From positions 14,702-78,701 of the forward strand of contig DASPXV010000139.1 in the NCBI GenBank assembly GCA_035637115.1: 64,000 bases of DNA, given 5' to 3'. This DNA comes from JAICSD01 sp035637115 (GTDB lineage Bacteria > Acidobacteriota > Vicinamibacteria > Vicinamibacterales > 2-12-FULL-66-21). Below, in pieces: positions 17,522 through 25,470 of the stretch. Both the position numbers and the translations under genes were made by a program. Below the pieces are notes generated by a model. The model was given only the letters and a program-made list of their open reading frames with translations. It searched no databases and was not told the DNA's origin. How positions within the stretch are numbered: the stretch's first letter is position 1; every line of letters starts with the position of its first letter.

Positions 17522-17829
17522 TCACTCCGATTTTAACGCGAGGACCGGGTCGACGCGCGAGGCACGCCACGCCGGGACCGCGCTGGCGATACTCGCCACG
17601 ACGGTCAGCATCACCTCTTGTCGAAAGCGGTCCAGCGGCTCCAGATCATCACGGCGCGATCCGGTTCGCTCCACGGGAGCGGGCGCAGCAGCACCGCGTT
17701 CACGACGCTGAAGATCGCCGCGTTCGCGCCGACGCCGAGCGCGAGCGTCAGAACGGCGATGCACGCGAAACCGGGATTGCGCGCGAGCATCCGGGCACCG
17801 AACCGAAGGTCCTGGAGGAAGGTTTCCAT
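17522..17829 (-). pseudogene. Internally deleted ADOP-type ABC transporter permease
   Basis: The first 72 codons encode the N terminus of an ADOP/MacB-like permease: METFLQDLRFGARMLARNPG, a membrane helix (TLALGVGANAAIFSVVNAVLLRPLPW) and MIWSRWTAFDK, then a stop. In another frame the same stretch continues into the typical C terminus of that family, VVASIASAVPAWRASRVDPVLALKSE. Full-length ADOP proteins have about 800 residues, so the centre (about 700 residues) has been deleted, joining start and end out of frame near 17608. It is non-functional. It overlaps nothing and sits directly upstream of the MFS gene. Confidence 0.85.
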
Positions 17830-17869
17830 AGCGAGCTTAGACGGCGCTCAGGGTCGCAGGGTTTGACCA

Positions 17870-17875
17870 TATGAT
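17870..17875 (+). promoter_or_regulatory. -10 box TATGAT, leaderless type
   Basis: TATGAT is 6 nt upstream of the ATG at 17882 and no ribosome-binding site lies in between. Confidence 0.5.
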
Positions 17876-17881
17876 GATCAG

Positions 17882-18373
17882 ATGGACCGGGACCTTTCGA
17901 ACTTCAGGCCGTCGAGACTCTGGCGGCGGATGCCTCTCGAGCGTCGCGTCGAAGCGGCCGATCTCTTCTGGAATGACGAACATTCGGCGGATCAGCAGAT
18001 GGAAGCCGTGGCTTCCATCGCGACGCACATGAAATTCCGGCCGCGCAGCGTGCTCGCGCTCGCCCCGGAGAAGCGCGCGAAGTACCTGGCGCAGCTGCCG
18101 ACGGTCACCGATGCGATCGCCGCGCGCGCGCTGGTCAACTATCACCTCGAGCGGCAGAGGCCGATGATGGGCGCGTTCCTCGATTTGCTGGGCATCGCGC
18201 ACGAGAACGGATTGATCGCCGAGGAGAACATCGCGAAGCCGGACGCCGCAAAGGTGAAGGCCGCGGCGAAGGACCTCGCAGCGAAGTATCCCGCCGAAGA
18301 TGTGTCGCTGTATCTCTCGACGCTGGTCTCGCAGGACCCCGAGACCTGGGAAGCGCTAATTGACCAGGGCTGA
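17882..18373 (+). CDS. Hypothetical protein, 163 aa
   Basis: This soluble, mostly alpha-helical protein has no signal peptide and no recognised domain. Conserved-looking features are the N-terminal RPSRLWRRMPLERRVEAADLFW, a central helix FRPRSVLALAPEKRAKYLAQL, and ALVNYHLERQRPMMGAFLDLLGIAHENGLI followed by an Ala/Lys-rich helix. The start is supported by the TATGAT box. Its 3' end overlaps the convergent amine oxidase gene by 18 bp. Function unknown. Confidence 0.7.
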   Translation: MDRDLSNFRPSRLWRRMPLERRVEAADLFWNDEHSADQQMEAVASIATHMKFRPRSVLALAPEKRAKYLAQLPTVTDAIAARALVNYHLERQRPMMGAFLDLLGIAHENGLIAEENIAKPDAAKVKAAAKDLAAKYPAEDVSLYLSTLVSQDPETWEALIDQG

Positions 18374-19690
18374 GATCTCGGCGGCGGCACGCAGACCGGT
18401 CTCGATGGCGCCGTTCATATAACCCTGCGATTTGACGCTCGTGTGCTCGCCGGCGAACACGATGCGTCCGGCAGGACGCGCCAGCCAGGCGCGCCACAGC
18501 GGATCGAAACCCGGATCGAAGTACGCATAGCCGCCTCGGGCCCAAGGGTCGTGATCCCACGCGATTGAGTGCGACTTCAAGAGCTTCGCCGGCTTACCGA
18601 GCCATTCGATTTGTCGCACGACACCCGCTTCCCCTTCAGTGTGGAGGATCTCCTGTAATGCCTTCGAAGCGTTGCCTCCCGCGAGAAAGGTCAGCACACC
18701 GCCCGGGCCGCGCTGGTGCTCGTTTCCGTCCCACACGGCACCGGTGGGCAGATCCGTTCCGAAAGCGATGGGGCGTCCCGCCTTGCGCCAGAAGCGGCGC
18801 TCGAACTGCATGAGGAGGCGCGTCGCGCAGCCGTAACGCAGATGCGCGATCGCATCATGCTGCGGCTCGGGCAGCGACGGCTCGAACAACACGCCGCGCG
18901 CGGTCGACGCTGGCAGCGCGCACACGAAGTAATCGGCCGTCAGTTCCGTGTGCGGCTCACCGAGCGCCTGGATCGTGACCGTCACGCGATCGTCGTGCCG
19001 TACGACACGGCGGACGATCGTGCCGAGCAGCATCGCTCCTTTCAGCCGTTTCGCCACATCGGTCGTCAGCCGATCGTTGCCCTCTGCGATTCGGTAGATT
19101 CTTCCCCGTCCGGGCGGTCCTGACTCGGCGAACTGCTCGAGCAACGGCAGCATGGAAAGATCTTCGGGATCCGCGAGGAAGAACCCGCGGAAGCCGCGCA
19201 TTCCCGCCTTCACGTCCGCCGGCGCCTTCACCTCGTCGAGCCACTGCGCGACTGACGTGCGGCCGTAGCGCGCGCCAATGGCGCCGTCCCACCGCTCTTC
19301 CGCGAGCTTGAAATCACGAACAGCGGACGCGATCAGTTTCCCCACCGCCGCCATGCCCGCGGGACCGGAATGAATTTGCCGGCGGCCACGTGCGTCCGGG
19401 CCATAAAAACCAAAACTCTCGCGAAGGATACGGACGGGCTTGAGCCCGAGCTCACGGGCCAGAGCGAGGACGTGCTCCTGCTCGTCTTCTATGAGATCGG
19501 CGCCCGCCTCCGCGTGCTGGCCGCCCGCGAATTGATGGCGCAGCGTCCACACGCGGCCGCCTACGCGGTTCCGGGCTTCGACGACGGTCACGGCGGCGCC
19601 CCGTCTCTCGAGCGCCCGCGCCGCGGCAAGGCCCGCGAGCCCCGCACCCCCGACGATGACGCTCTTTCCGGCCAGCTCTCGCGAAGACAT
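18356..19690 (-). CDS. Flavin-dependent amine oxidase family protein
   Basis: The protein has about 444 residues with an N-terminal FAD-binding Rossmann motif, VIVGGAGLAGLAAARALERRGAAVTVVEARNRVGGRVW (G-x-G-x2-G, then the ribose-binding Glu and the GGR motif). The C-terminal FAD segment is RIVFAGEHTSVKSQGYMNGAIETGLRAA, the other signature of monoamine oxidase-like flavoproteins. It should oxidise an amine (or act as a desaturase) with FAD; the substrate is unknown. The ATG at 19690 is preferred over one at 19714 because a TATCCT box sits 6 nt before it. The gene diverges from the beta-lactamase-like gene with only 22 bp between starts. Confidence 0.85.
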   Translation of the reverse strand: MSSRELAGKSVIVGGAGLAGLAAARALERRGAAVTVVEARNRVGGRVWTLRHQFAGGQHAEAGADLIEDEQEHVLALARELGLKPVRILRESFGFYGPDARGRRQIHSGPAGMAAVGKLIASAVRDFKLAEERWDGAIGARYGRTSVAQWLDEVKAPADVKAGMRGFRGFFLADPEDLSMLPLLEQFAESGPPGRGRIYRIAEGNDRLTTDVAKRLKGAMLLGTIVRRVVRHDDRVTVTIQALGEPHTELTADYFVCALPASTARGVLFEPSLPEPQHDAIAHLRYGCATRLLMQFERRFWRKAGRPIAFGTDLPTGAVWDGNEHQRGPGGVLTFLAGGNASKALQEILHTEGEAGVVRQIEWLGKPAKLLKSHSIAWDHDPWARGGYAYFDPGFDPLWRAWLARPAGRIVFAGEHTSVKSQGYMNGAIETGLRAAAEISALVN

Positions 19691-19696
19691 CTCAGA

Positions 19697-19706
19697 AGGA
19701 TACACT
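19697..19706. promoter_or_regulatory. Two overlapping divergent -10 boxes
   Basis: TATCCT on the minus strand (19697-19702) is 6 nt before the amine oxidase ATG, and TACACT on the plus strand (19701-19706) is 6 nt before the ATG at 19713. They share two base pairs, so the two leaderless promoters would exclude each other. Confidence 0.5.
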
Positions 19707-19712
19707 TTGGAC

Positions 19713-20567
19713 ATGCCGTGGCTCCTGATCTCGCTCCTCCTGGCGCAGGGGCCCGCCGATCGGCTGGACGATCGACTCAAGCAGCTCATCGCGGCGAGCG
19801 GCGCCGAGGTGTCGGTCGCGATCCTGACTGTTGACGGCAGTCACGAGCAGTTCATCGAAGCTGACAAGTCGTTCCACGCGGCGAGCACCATGAAGGTGCC
19901 CGTCATGATCGAGTTGTTCCGACAGGTGGACGGCGGACTCTTGAAGCTGGACGAACAGCTGCCCGTGCGCAACGAGTTCCACAGCATCGTCGATGGCAGC
20001 GTCTACCAGATGGACGTCAGCGATGACTCGGATTCGGGCGTGTACAAGTCGGTCGGCAAGACGATGACGTTGCGCGAGCTGTGCGAGGCGATGATCACCG
20101 TCAGCAGCAACTTCGCGGCGAACCTCCTCATCGAGCGCGTCGGCGCGAAAAACGTTCAGGCAACGGTCGATCGGCTGGGAGGCGCCGGCGTGCGCGTGCT
20201 GCGCGGCGTCGAAGATCAAAAAGCGTTCGACAAGGGGCTGAACAACGTCACGACGGCACGAGGGCTGGCCGTCCTGCTCGGCCGGCTGGCGACCGGCACC
20301 GCGGTGAGTGCGAAGGCGGATGCGGAAATGATCGCGATCCTGAAGCGTCAGAAATTCAACGACGGCATTCCGGCTGGTATTCCGCCCGGGACGGCCGTGG
20401 CGCACAAGACCGGAACGATTACCAAGATCCACCACGACGCGGCGATCGTCTTCGGCCCGCGACCTTACGTGCTCGTCGTGCTGGTGCGCGGCATCCAGGA
20501 TCAGAAGGTCAGCGGCCCACTGATCGCGTCAATCTCCCGGGAAGTCTGGAGCGACCTCTCCAAATAG
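19713..20567 (+). CDS. Class A beta-lactamase-like serine hydrolase
   Basis: The 284-residue protein has a short hydrophobic N terminus (MPWLLISLLLAQG), probably an export signal. The active-site motifs are in the right order: S-T-M-K (SFHAASTMKVPVM, Ser58 nucleophile and Lys61), SSN at about 131-133 in the place of the class A SDN loop, an omega-loop-like GVEDQKAFDKGLNN with Glu, and HKTGT near residue 232 (KTG triad). It is therefore a penicillin-recognising hydrolase. Whether it destroys beta-lactams or acts on peptidoglycan peptides or other esters cannot be told. The start is supported by TACACT 6 nt upstream. Confidence 0.85.
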   Translation: MPWLLISLLLAQGPADRLDDRLKQLIAASGAEVSVAILTVDGSHEQFIEADKSFHAASTMKVPVMIELFRQVDGGLLKLDEQLPVRNEFHSIVDGSVYQMDVSDDSDSGVYKSVGKTMTLRELCEAMITVSSNFAANLLIERVGAKNVQATVDRLGGAGVRVLRGVEDQKAFDKGLNNVTTARGLAVLLGRLATGTAVSAKADAEMIAILKRQKFNDGIPAGIPPGTAVAHKTGTITKIHHDAAIVFGPRPYVLVVLVRGIQDQKVSGPLIASISREVWSDLSK

Positions 20568-20574
20568 CGCGGAT

Positions 20575-21507
20575 ATGTCCGAGCCGTCGGTTCCTCAGGC
20601 GTTCGCGGCCGCGCTCGATGCGCTGATCGTCCAGGTCCAGAAGGACCGATCCATTCTCGCCGCGATTCTCTGCGGCAGCCTCTCGCACGACACGGTCTGG
20701 GCAAAGTCGGACATCGATCTCGTCCTGATAACGATCGACGACAAGAAAGTTGCGGTCTCGGACGTCCCGCTGTATGCCGACGGCGTCAACGTTCACGCGA
20801 TGCTCCTCCCTCGAACGGAGTTCCGAAAGGCGGTCGAGGGTTCGATTCAGAATTCGCTCATGCACTCGTTTCTGGCGAAGGGGCGGCTGCTCTACACGCA
20901 CGACGAGACGATCGCCGCCCTGTGTGCGCGGCTGCACGCGCTCGGCAGCCGGGACGCAACGATCCAGAAGCTGAGCGCCGCCACCGCCGTGCTTCCCGCG
21001 CTTTACAAGGCTCGCAAGTGGTTCGTGACCCGTAACGACTATTCGTACACGGCGTTGTGGCTCCTCTATGCCTCGATGCCGATCGCGAAGCTCGAGGTCA
21101 TCAGCGCGGGGCGGCTTGCGGATCGCGAGGTGATTCCGGAAGCGGCGAAGCTCAATCCGCCATTGTTCGAGACGATCTACACGGACCTTCTGCGCACAGG
21201 AACACAAAAGGAACCGGTCGAAAAGGCGCTCGAGACGATGGAAGCGTACATGGCCAGGCGCGCACCGGAGGTGTTTGCGCCTGTACTCGAATACCTGCAG
21301 GAGGCGGGCGACGTACGATCCAGCCGGGAGATCGAAGACCATTTCCAGAAGAACTTCAATGTCAGCGGCATCACGACCGCGTGCGAATACCTGGCGGATC
21401 TCGGCTTAATCAGCAAGGCCTCGACGCCGGTGCTCCTGACGAAGCGGAGTAACACGTCGCTCGAGGAACTTGCGTTTTTCTTTTCGGAACCCGCCGATGG
21501 GCGCTAG
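20575..21507 (+). CDS. Nucleotidyltransferase-domain protein with C-terminal winged helix
   Basis: In this 310-residue protein, residues 28-60 contain AAILCGSLSHDTVWAKSDIDLVLI: the GS motif followed by D-x-D, the minimal pol-beta-type nucleotidyltransferase signature. A middle helical region (about 120-225) resembles a nucleotide- or substrate-binding helical bundle. The C-terminal 85 residues (LEYLQEAGDVRSSREIEDHF, VSGITTACEYLADLGLISK) look like a winged helix-turn-helix. It may transfer a nucleotide to a protein or small molecule, or be a regulator. It starts 7 bp after the beta-lactamase-like gene and its end overlaps the uvrA-like gene by 11 bp, so the three are likely cotranscribed. Confidence 0.75.
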   Translation: MSEPSVPQAFAAALDALIVQVQKDRSILAAILCGSLSHDTVWAKSDIDLVLITIDDKKVAVSDVPLYADGVNVHAMLLPRTEFRKAVEGSIQNSLMHSFLAKGRLLYTHDETIAALCARLHALGSRDATIQKLSAATAVLPALYKARKWFVTRNDYSYTALWLLYASMPIAKLEVISAGRLADREVIPEAAKLNPPLFETIYTDLLRTGTQKEPVEKALETMEAYMARRAPEVFAPVLEYLQEAGDVRSSREIEDHFQKNFNVSGITTACEYLADLGLISKASTPVLLTKRSNTSLEELAFFFSEPADGR

Positions 21508-24403
21508 GACAGCAAAGCCGCGAAACGGACCGCGAACGACGATTTCCGTGCAGGGCGCGCGGGTTCACAACCTGCGCAACATCTCCGTCGAGCTCCCCCG
21601 CGACAAGATGATCGTCATCACGGGACTGTCAGGTTCCGGCAAGTCGAGCCTGGCGTTCGACACGATCTACGCCGAAGGACAGCGGCGGTACCTGGAATCG
21701 CTCTCGAGCTACGCAAAGAGATTCGTCGCGCAGGTCTCGAAACCGGACGTCGACTTCGTCTTCGGACTCTCCCCTGTCATCTCGATCGAGCAGAAAACGC
21801 TCGCCAGCAATCCTCGCTCTACGGTGGGGACGATGACGGATATCGCGAGCTATTTGAATCTGCTTTTCGCGACGATCGGCGAACCGCATTGCCCGCGCAC
21901 GGGAGAGGCTGTCCCAAGCCGATCCTCCAGTCAGATTCTCGAAGCCATCCTGTCTCTCCCGGAAGGCGCGACGATCGAACTTCGCGCACCGGTCTTCAAG
22001 GTTTACGGCGAAGAGCTCGAGTTCGTGTTCACCGAGATCCGGAAGAAGGGGTGCCGCACGCTGATCATCGACGGGAAGCCCGTTGACATCTCAGAAGAGA
22101 CGGAACTCGACGTCGCGGATGTCGTCAACATGGACGCAGTTGTCGATCGATTCGTCGTGAGCCGGCGGCACGAGAAGGCAATCAAAGCGGGGATTGCGGC
22201 GACGCTGCTGGTCGGCGACGGCCTGATGCAGGTACACGTTACGAAAGGTGCCAGCAAGGCGGAGGCGGACCGCTTCTACAAGGGGCTCTCCAGCACGACG
22301 CATCACTTCGTGTACGGAGACATCGGGCCCAATTTTTTCGTCTTCAACGATCCGGAGAGCGCCTGCCGTACCTGCGGTGGACTCGGCATAGACAAGGTCA
22401 CCCACCCCGAGCTGCTCATCCCCGATCCGAAGCGCAGCATTCTCGGCGGCTGCTTCGTACGCGAAGCATTCAAGTACAACCCGGACACGTGGGACGGGCG
22501 CGTGATGTACAGCCTGTCTGTGGCGCTCGGTTTCCCTCTCGATTCGCCATGGTCGATGCTGAACGACAAGGCGAAACAGGGCATTCTCTACGGCATCGAG
22601 CCGAAGAAACTGCGAATGCTCACGCCACCGGATGCCAAAGTGCCGCTCCGCGCCGGTGACGAAGGGCGCGAAGTCGGCTGGACCGGGATAGCCAGGCGCA
22701 TCGAACGGCACTATCGGCGCTACCGGCAACGCGGCGAAGCGAACTCGAGGATGGAAGCGTGGCTCGAGAAGGTGATGGTCGAGCATACGTGTCCGGACTG
22801 CCAGGGCGCGCGGCTCAGGGCCACGCGATCGCTGTTTACGGTAGGCGGAAAGTCGATCTACGACGTCGGCCAGTTGAACTTCGACGAGCTGCAGGCGTTC
22901 CTCGGCACGATCAAGCCGGTAGGCCGCGGCGCTGACGCGGGACGTCAGGTCCTCAAGGAGATCCGCGGGCGACTCGACCTGTTGCTCGGCATCGGTCTCG
23001 ATTACCTGAATTTCAATCGGCGGTCGGGCACGCTCTCGGGCGGCGAGTCCCAGCGCATCCGCCTGTCGACGCAGATCGGATCTGGACTGATGGGCATGCT
23101 CTACGTGCTCGACGAGCCCAGCATCGGACTGCATCCAAAAGACAACGTGAAGATGATCGGCACGCTCGAAAGTCTGCGCGACATCGGCAACACCGTGATC
23201 GTCGTCGAGCACGACGAGGATACGATCCGCGCGGCAGACCACCTGGTCGAAATGGGTCCTGGCGCCGGCGTGCACGGCGGCTGCGTCGTCGTCGAAGGGG
23301 ATTTCGACGATCTGCTGAAGTGCAAGGCGTCGCCGACCGGCCAGTTCCTCTCCGGAAAGCGCTCGATTGCAACGCCAAAGAAGCGGCGCGAGGGAAACGG
23401 CCACACGCTCGTGGTACGCGGCGCTCGCGAGAACAATCTCAAGTCGATAGACGTCACGTTCCCGCTCGGCATGGTTGTCGCGATTACCGGCGCCTCGGGA
23501 TCAGGCAAGAGCACTCTCGTCAGCGACGTGCTCTACAAAGCGCTGTGGAAGCGGCTCGTGGACACGCGCACGCTTCCCGGAGCGCATGACGCGATCGAAG
23601 GCATCGAACACGTCCATCGCGTCGTCAACATCGATCAATCAGCCATCGGACGGAATAGCCGGTCGAATCCCGCGACCTACGTCGGGTTCTACGATGCGAT
23701 CCGCGACCTGTTCGCGACGACGCCGATCTCGATCGAGCGCGATTACAAGCCGGGGCGCTTCAGCTTCAACGTGGCGGGTGGACGCTGCGAGGAATGCCAG
23801 GGGGAAGGCGCGATCACGACGCAGCTGTACTTCATGCCGGACGTCGAGGTCACGTGCGGCGTCTGCAAAGGCGCGAGGTTCAACAGCGACACGCTCGAAG
23901 TCACCGTGCGTGGCAAGACGATCGCGGACGTGCTCAACATGTCGGTCGAGGAGGGAGTCACGTTCTTCGCGCCCGAGCCGCCCATCTGCCGGAAGATCGA
24001 AGTCCTCAACGACCTTGGGCTCGGCTACCTGACGGTCGGCCAGTCGTCGACGACGCTTTCGGGCGGCGAGGCGCAGAGGATTAAGATCGCGACCGAGCTC
24101 AGCACGCTGCAGCGTTCGAAGCACACCGTCTACATCCTCGACGAACCCACGACCGGGCTGCACCTGGCAGACATCGAGCGCCTGCTCGAGTCGCTGAACC
24201 GGCTGGTCGACGCCGGACATACGGTGCTGCTGATCGAACACCACATGGACGTGATCAAAACCGCCGATCATGTGATCGATCTCGGACCGGAGGGAGGACA
24301 CGCGGGTGGCGAGGTCGTCGTGACCGGCACGCCGGAAGACGTTGTTCGAAGCAAGGCGTCTCACACCGGCAGGTTTCTGAAGCCACGCCTGCGTCCTGCG
24401 TAG
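21497..24403 (+). CDS. UvrA paralogue (excinuclease ABC subunit A-like ATPase)
   Basis: This 968-residue tandem ABC ATPase has UvrA architecture. Walker A1 is GLSGSGKSS (about 42-50) and Walker A2 is GASGSGKST (about 664-672). ABC signatures LSGGESQRIRL and LSGGEAQRIKI are each followed by YVLDEPS or YILDEPT Walker B. The region matching the UvrB-binding insertion is present. The second zinc module is intact (CEECQGEG and CGVCKGARF). The first is only half there: CRTC at 290-293 is kept, but the partner CxxC is replaced by HHFVYG near 268-273. It may work in nucleotide excision repair or, as suggested for UvrA2-like proteins, in drug or damage tolerance. The start overlaps the preceding gene. 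Confidence 0.88.
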   Translation: MGARTAKPRNGPRTTISVQGARVHNLRNISVELPRDKMIVITGLSGSGKSSLAFDTIYAEGQRRYLESLSSYAKRFVAQVSKPDVDFVFGLSPVISIEQKTLASNPRSTVGTMTDIASYLNLLFATIGEPHCPRTGEAVPSRSSSQILEAILSLPEGATIELRAPVFKVYGEELEFVFTEIRKKGCRTLIIDGKPVDISEETELDVADVVNMDAVVDRFVVSRRHEKAIKAGIAATLLVGDGLMQVHVTKGASKAEADRFYKGLSSTTHHFVYGDIGPNFFVFNDPESACRTCGGLGIDKVTHPELLIPDPKRSILGGCFVREAFKYNPDTWDGRVMYSLSVALGFPLDSPWSMLNDKAKQGILYGIEPKKLRMLTPPDAKVPLRAGDEGREVGWTGIARRIERHYRRYRQRGEANSRMEAWLEKVMVEHTCPDCQGARLRATRSLFTVGGKSIYDVGQLNFDELQAFLGTIKPVGRGADAGRQVLKEIRGRLDLLLGIGLDYLNFNRRSGTLSGGESQRIRLSTQIGSGLMGMLYVLDEPSIGLHPKDNVKMIGTLESLRDIGNTVIVVEHDEDTIRAADHLVEMGPGAGVHGGCVVVEGDFDDLLKCKASPTGQFLSGKRSIATPKKRREGNGHTLVVRGARENNLKSIDVTFPLGMVVAITGASGSGKSTLVSDVLYKALWKRLVDTRTLPGAHDAIEGIEHVHRVVNIDQSAIGRNSRSNPATYVGFYDAIRDLFATTPISIERDYKPGRFSFNVAGGRCEECQGEGAITTQLYFMPDVEVTCGVCKGARFNSDTLEVTVRGKTIADVLNMSVEEGVTFFAPEPPICRKIEVLNDLGLGYLTVGQSSTTLSGGEAQRIKIATELSTLQRSKHTVYILDEPTTGLHLADIERLLESLNRLVDAGHTVLLIEHHMDVIKTADHVIDLGPEGGHAGGEVVVTGTPEDVVRSKASHTGRFLKPRLRPA

Positions 24404-24411
24404 CCGCGCGT

Positions 24412-24417
24412 TAAGAT
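24412..24417 (+). promoter_or_regulatory. -10 box TAAGAT, leaderless type
   Basis: TAAGAT lies 6 nt upstream of the ATG at 24424, just after the uvrA-like stop; no Shine-Dalgarno sequence. Confidence 0.45.
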
Positions 24418-24423
24418 GCACGC

Positions 24424-25470
24424 ATGAATCGACGCCGTTTCGTGCAGTCTCTTGGCGCGCTCTCGCTCGCGTCGCAGCTTCCCACGCCGAAGAGCATCGC
24501 GGCAGCATCATCAACGATCAAGCCCAGACGGCTCGCGCCCGGCGACACCGTTGCGCTCGTCAGTCCTGCCAGCGCGACCTTCAATACGGTCGATCTTCAG
24601 ATTGCGAAGGAGTCGCTCGAAGCGCTCGGCTTCAAGGTGAAGGCAGGCGAGCACATGATGGAGCGCCACGGATATCTTGCCGGCGAGGACAAGGCGCGGG
24701 CGGAAGACATCAACAAGGCATTCGCCGATAAATCTGTTGCCGCGGTGCACGCCATCCGCGGAGGCTGGGGCAGCGCGCGGGTGCTGCCCTCCCTGGACTT
24801 CGACACGATTCGGCAAAATCCGAAGGTCCTCATTGGCTACAGCGACATCACGGCGCTGCTGCTCTCGATCCAGGGGAGGACGGGTCTCATCACTTTTCAC
24901 GGCCCGATCGGTCTCGGCCGGTGGGACCCGTGGTCGCTCGATTACTACAAGCGCGTGCTGTTGAATGGCGAGCAGGTCACCTACACGAACAAGCAGGGGA
25001 TTTCCACAGAGCGGAACAGCCTGACGCAGGTCGAATTCCGCACGCAAACGATCACGCCTGGAAAGGCGCGGGGCCGCCTGCTGGGCGGGAACCTCACCGT
25101 CCTCACCACGATTCTCGGCTCTCCGTACTTGCCCGACTGGGACGGCGCGATCCTGTTCTGCGAAGACGTTCGGGAAGATCTGTATCGCGTCGATCGGATG
25201 CTCACGCAGCTCAAGCTCGCGGGGATCCTGGGCAAGATCAAAGGGTTCGTGTTCGGTGGCTGTTCCGAGTGTGGACCTGGCGACGGCAATTACGGTGCGC
25301 TGACGCTCGAGGAAATCTTCAACGATCACATCAAGCCGCTGGCGATTCCCGCCTGGCAAGGGGCGATGATCGGGCACGCGCAACCCCAGTGGACGCTCCC
25401 GGTCGGCGCGCAGGTGGAGATCGATGCGGCGGCGGGCACGATCGCCCTGCTGGAGCCGGTGGTCAGCTAG
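24424..25470 (+). CDS. LD-carboxypeptidase, peptidase family S66 (LdcA/MccF type)
   Basis: The 348-residue protein begins with a twin-arginine-type signal (MNRRRFVQSLGALSLASQ). The S66 fold follows: RLAPGDTVALVSPAS, the Gly-rich AIRGGWGSARVLPSLDF, and the nucleophile elbow LIGYSDITALL with Ser near 140. The other triad members are a Glu in FCEDVREDLYRVDRML (about 247) and a His in MIGHAQPQWTLPVG (about 318). Family members remove the terminal D-alanine of murein tetrapeptides in recycling, or cleave microcin C-like peptides. The Tat-like export of this copy suggests an envelope location. Its stop shares CTAG with the convergent HEAT-cyclophilin gene. Confidence 0.87.
   Translation: MNRRRFVQSLGALSLASQLPTPKSIAAASSTIKPRRLAPGDTVALVSPASATFNTVDLQIAKESLEALGFKVKAGEHMMERHGYLAGEDKARAEDINKAFADKSVAAVHAIRGGWGSARVLPSLDFDTIRQNPKVLIGYSDITALLLSIQGRTGLITFHGPIGLGRWDPWSLDYYKRVLLNGEQVTYTNKQGISTERNSLTQVEFRTQTITPGKARGRLLGGNLTVLTTILGSPYLPDWDGAILFCEDVREDLYRVDRMLTQLKLAGILGKIKGFVFGGCSECGPGDGNYGALTLEEIFNDHIKPLAIPAWQGAMIGHAQPQWTLPVGAQVEIDAAAGTIALLEPVVS

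Noticed and set aside
22091..23404. Minus-strand open frame opposite the uvrA-like gene
   Set aside because: Shadow of a strongly conserved ATPase; no family features.
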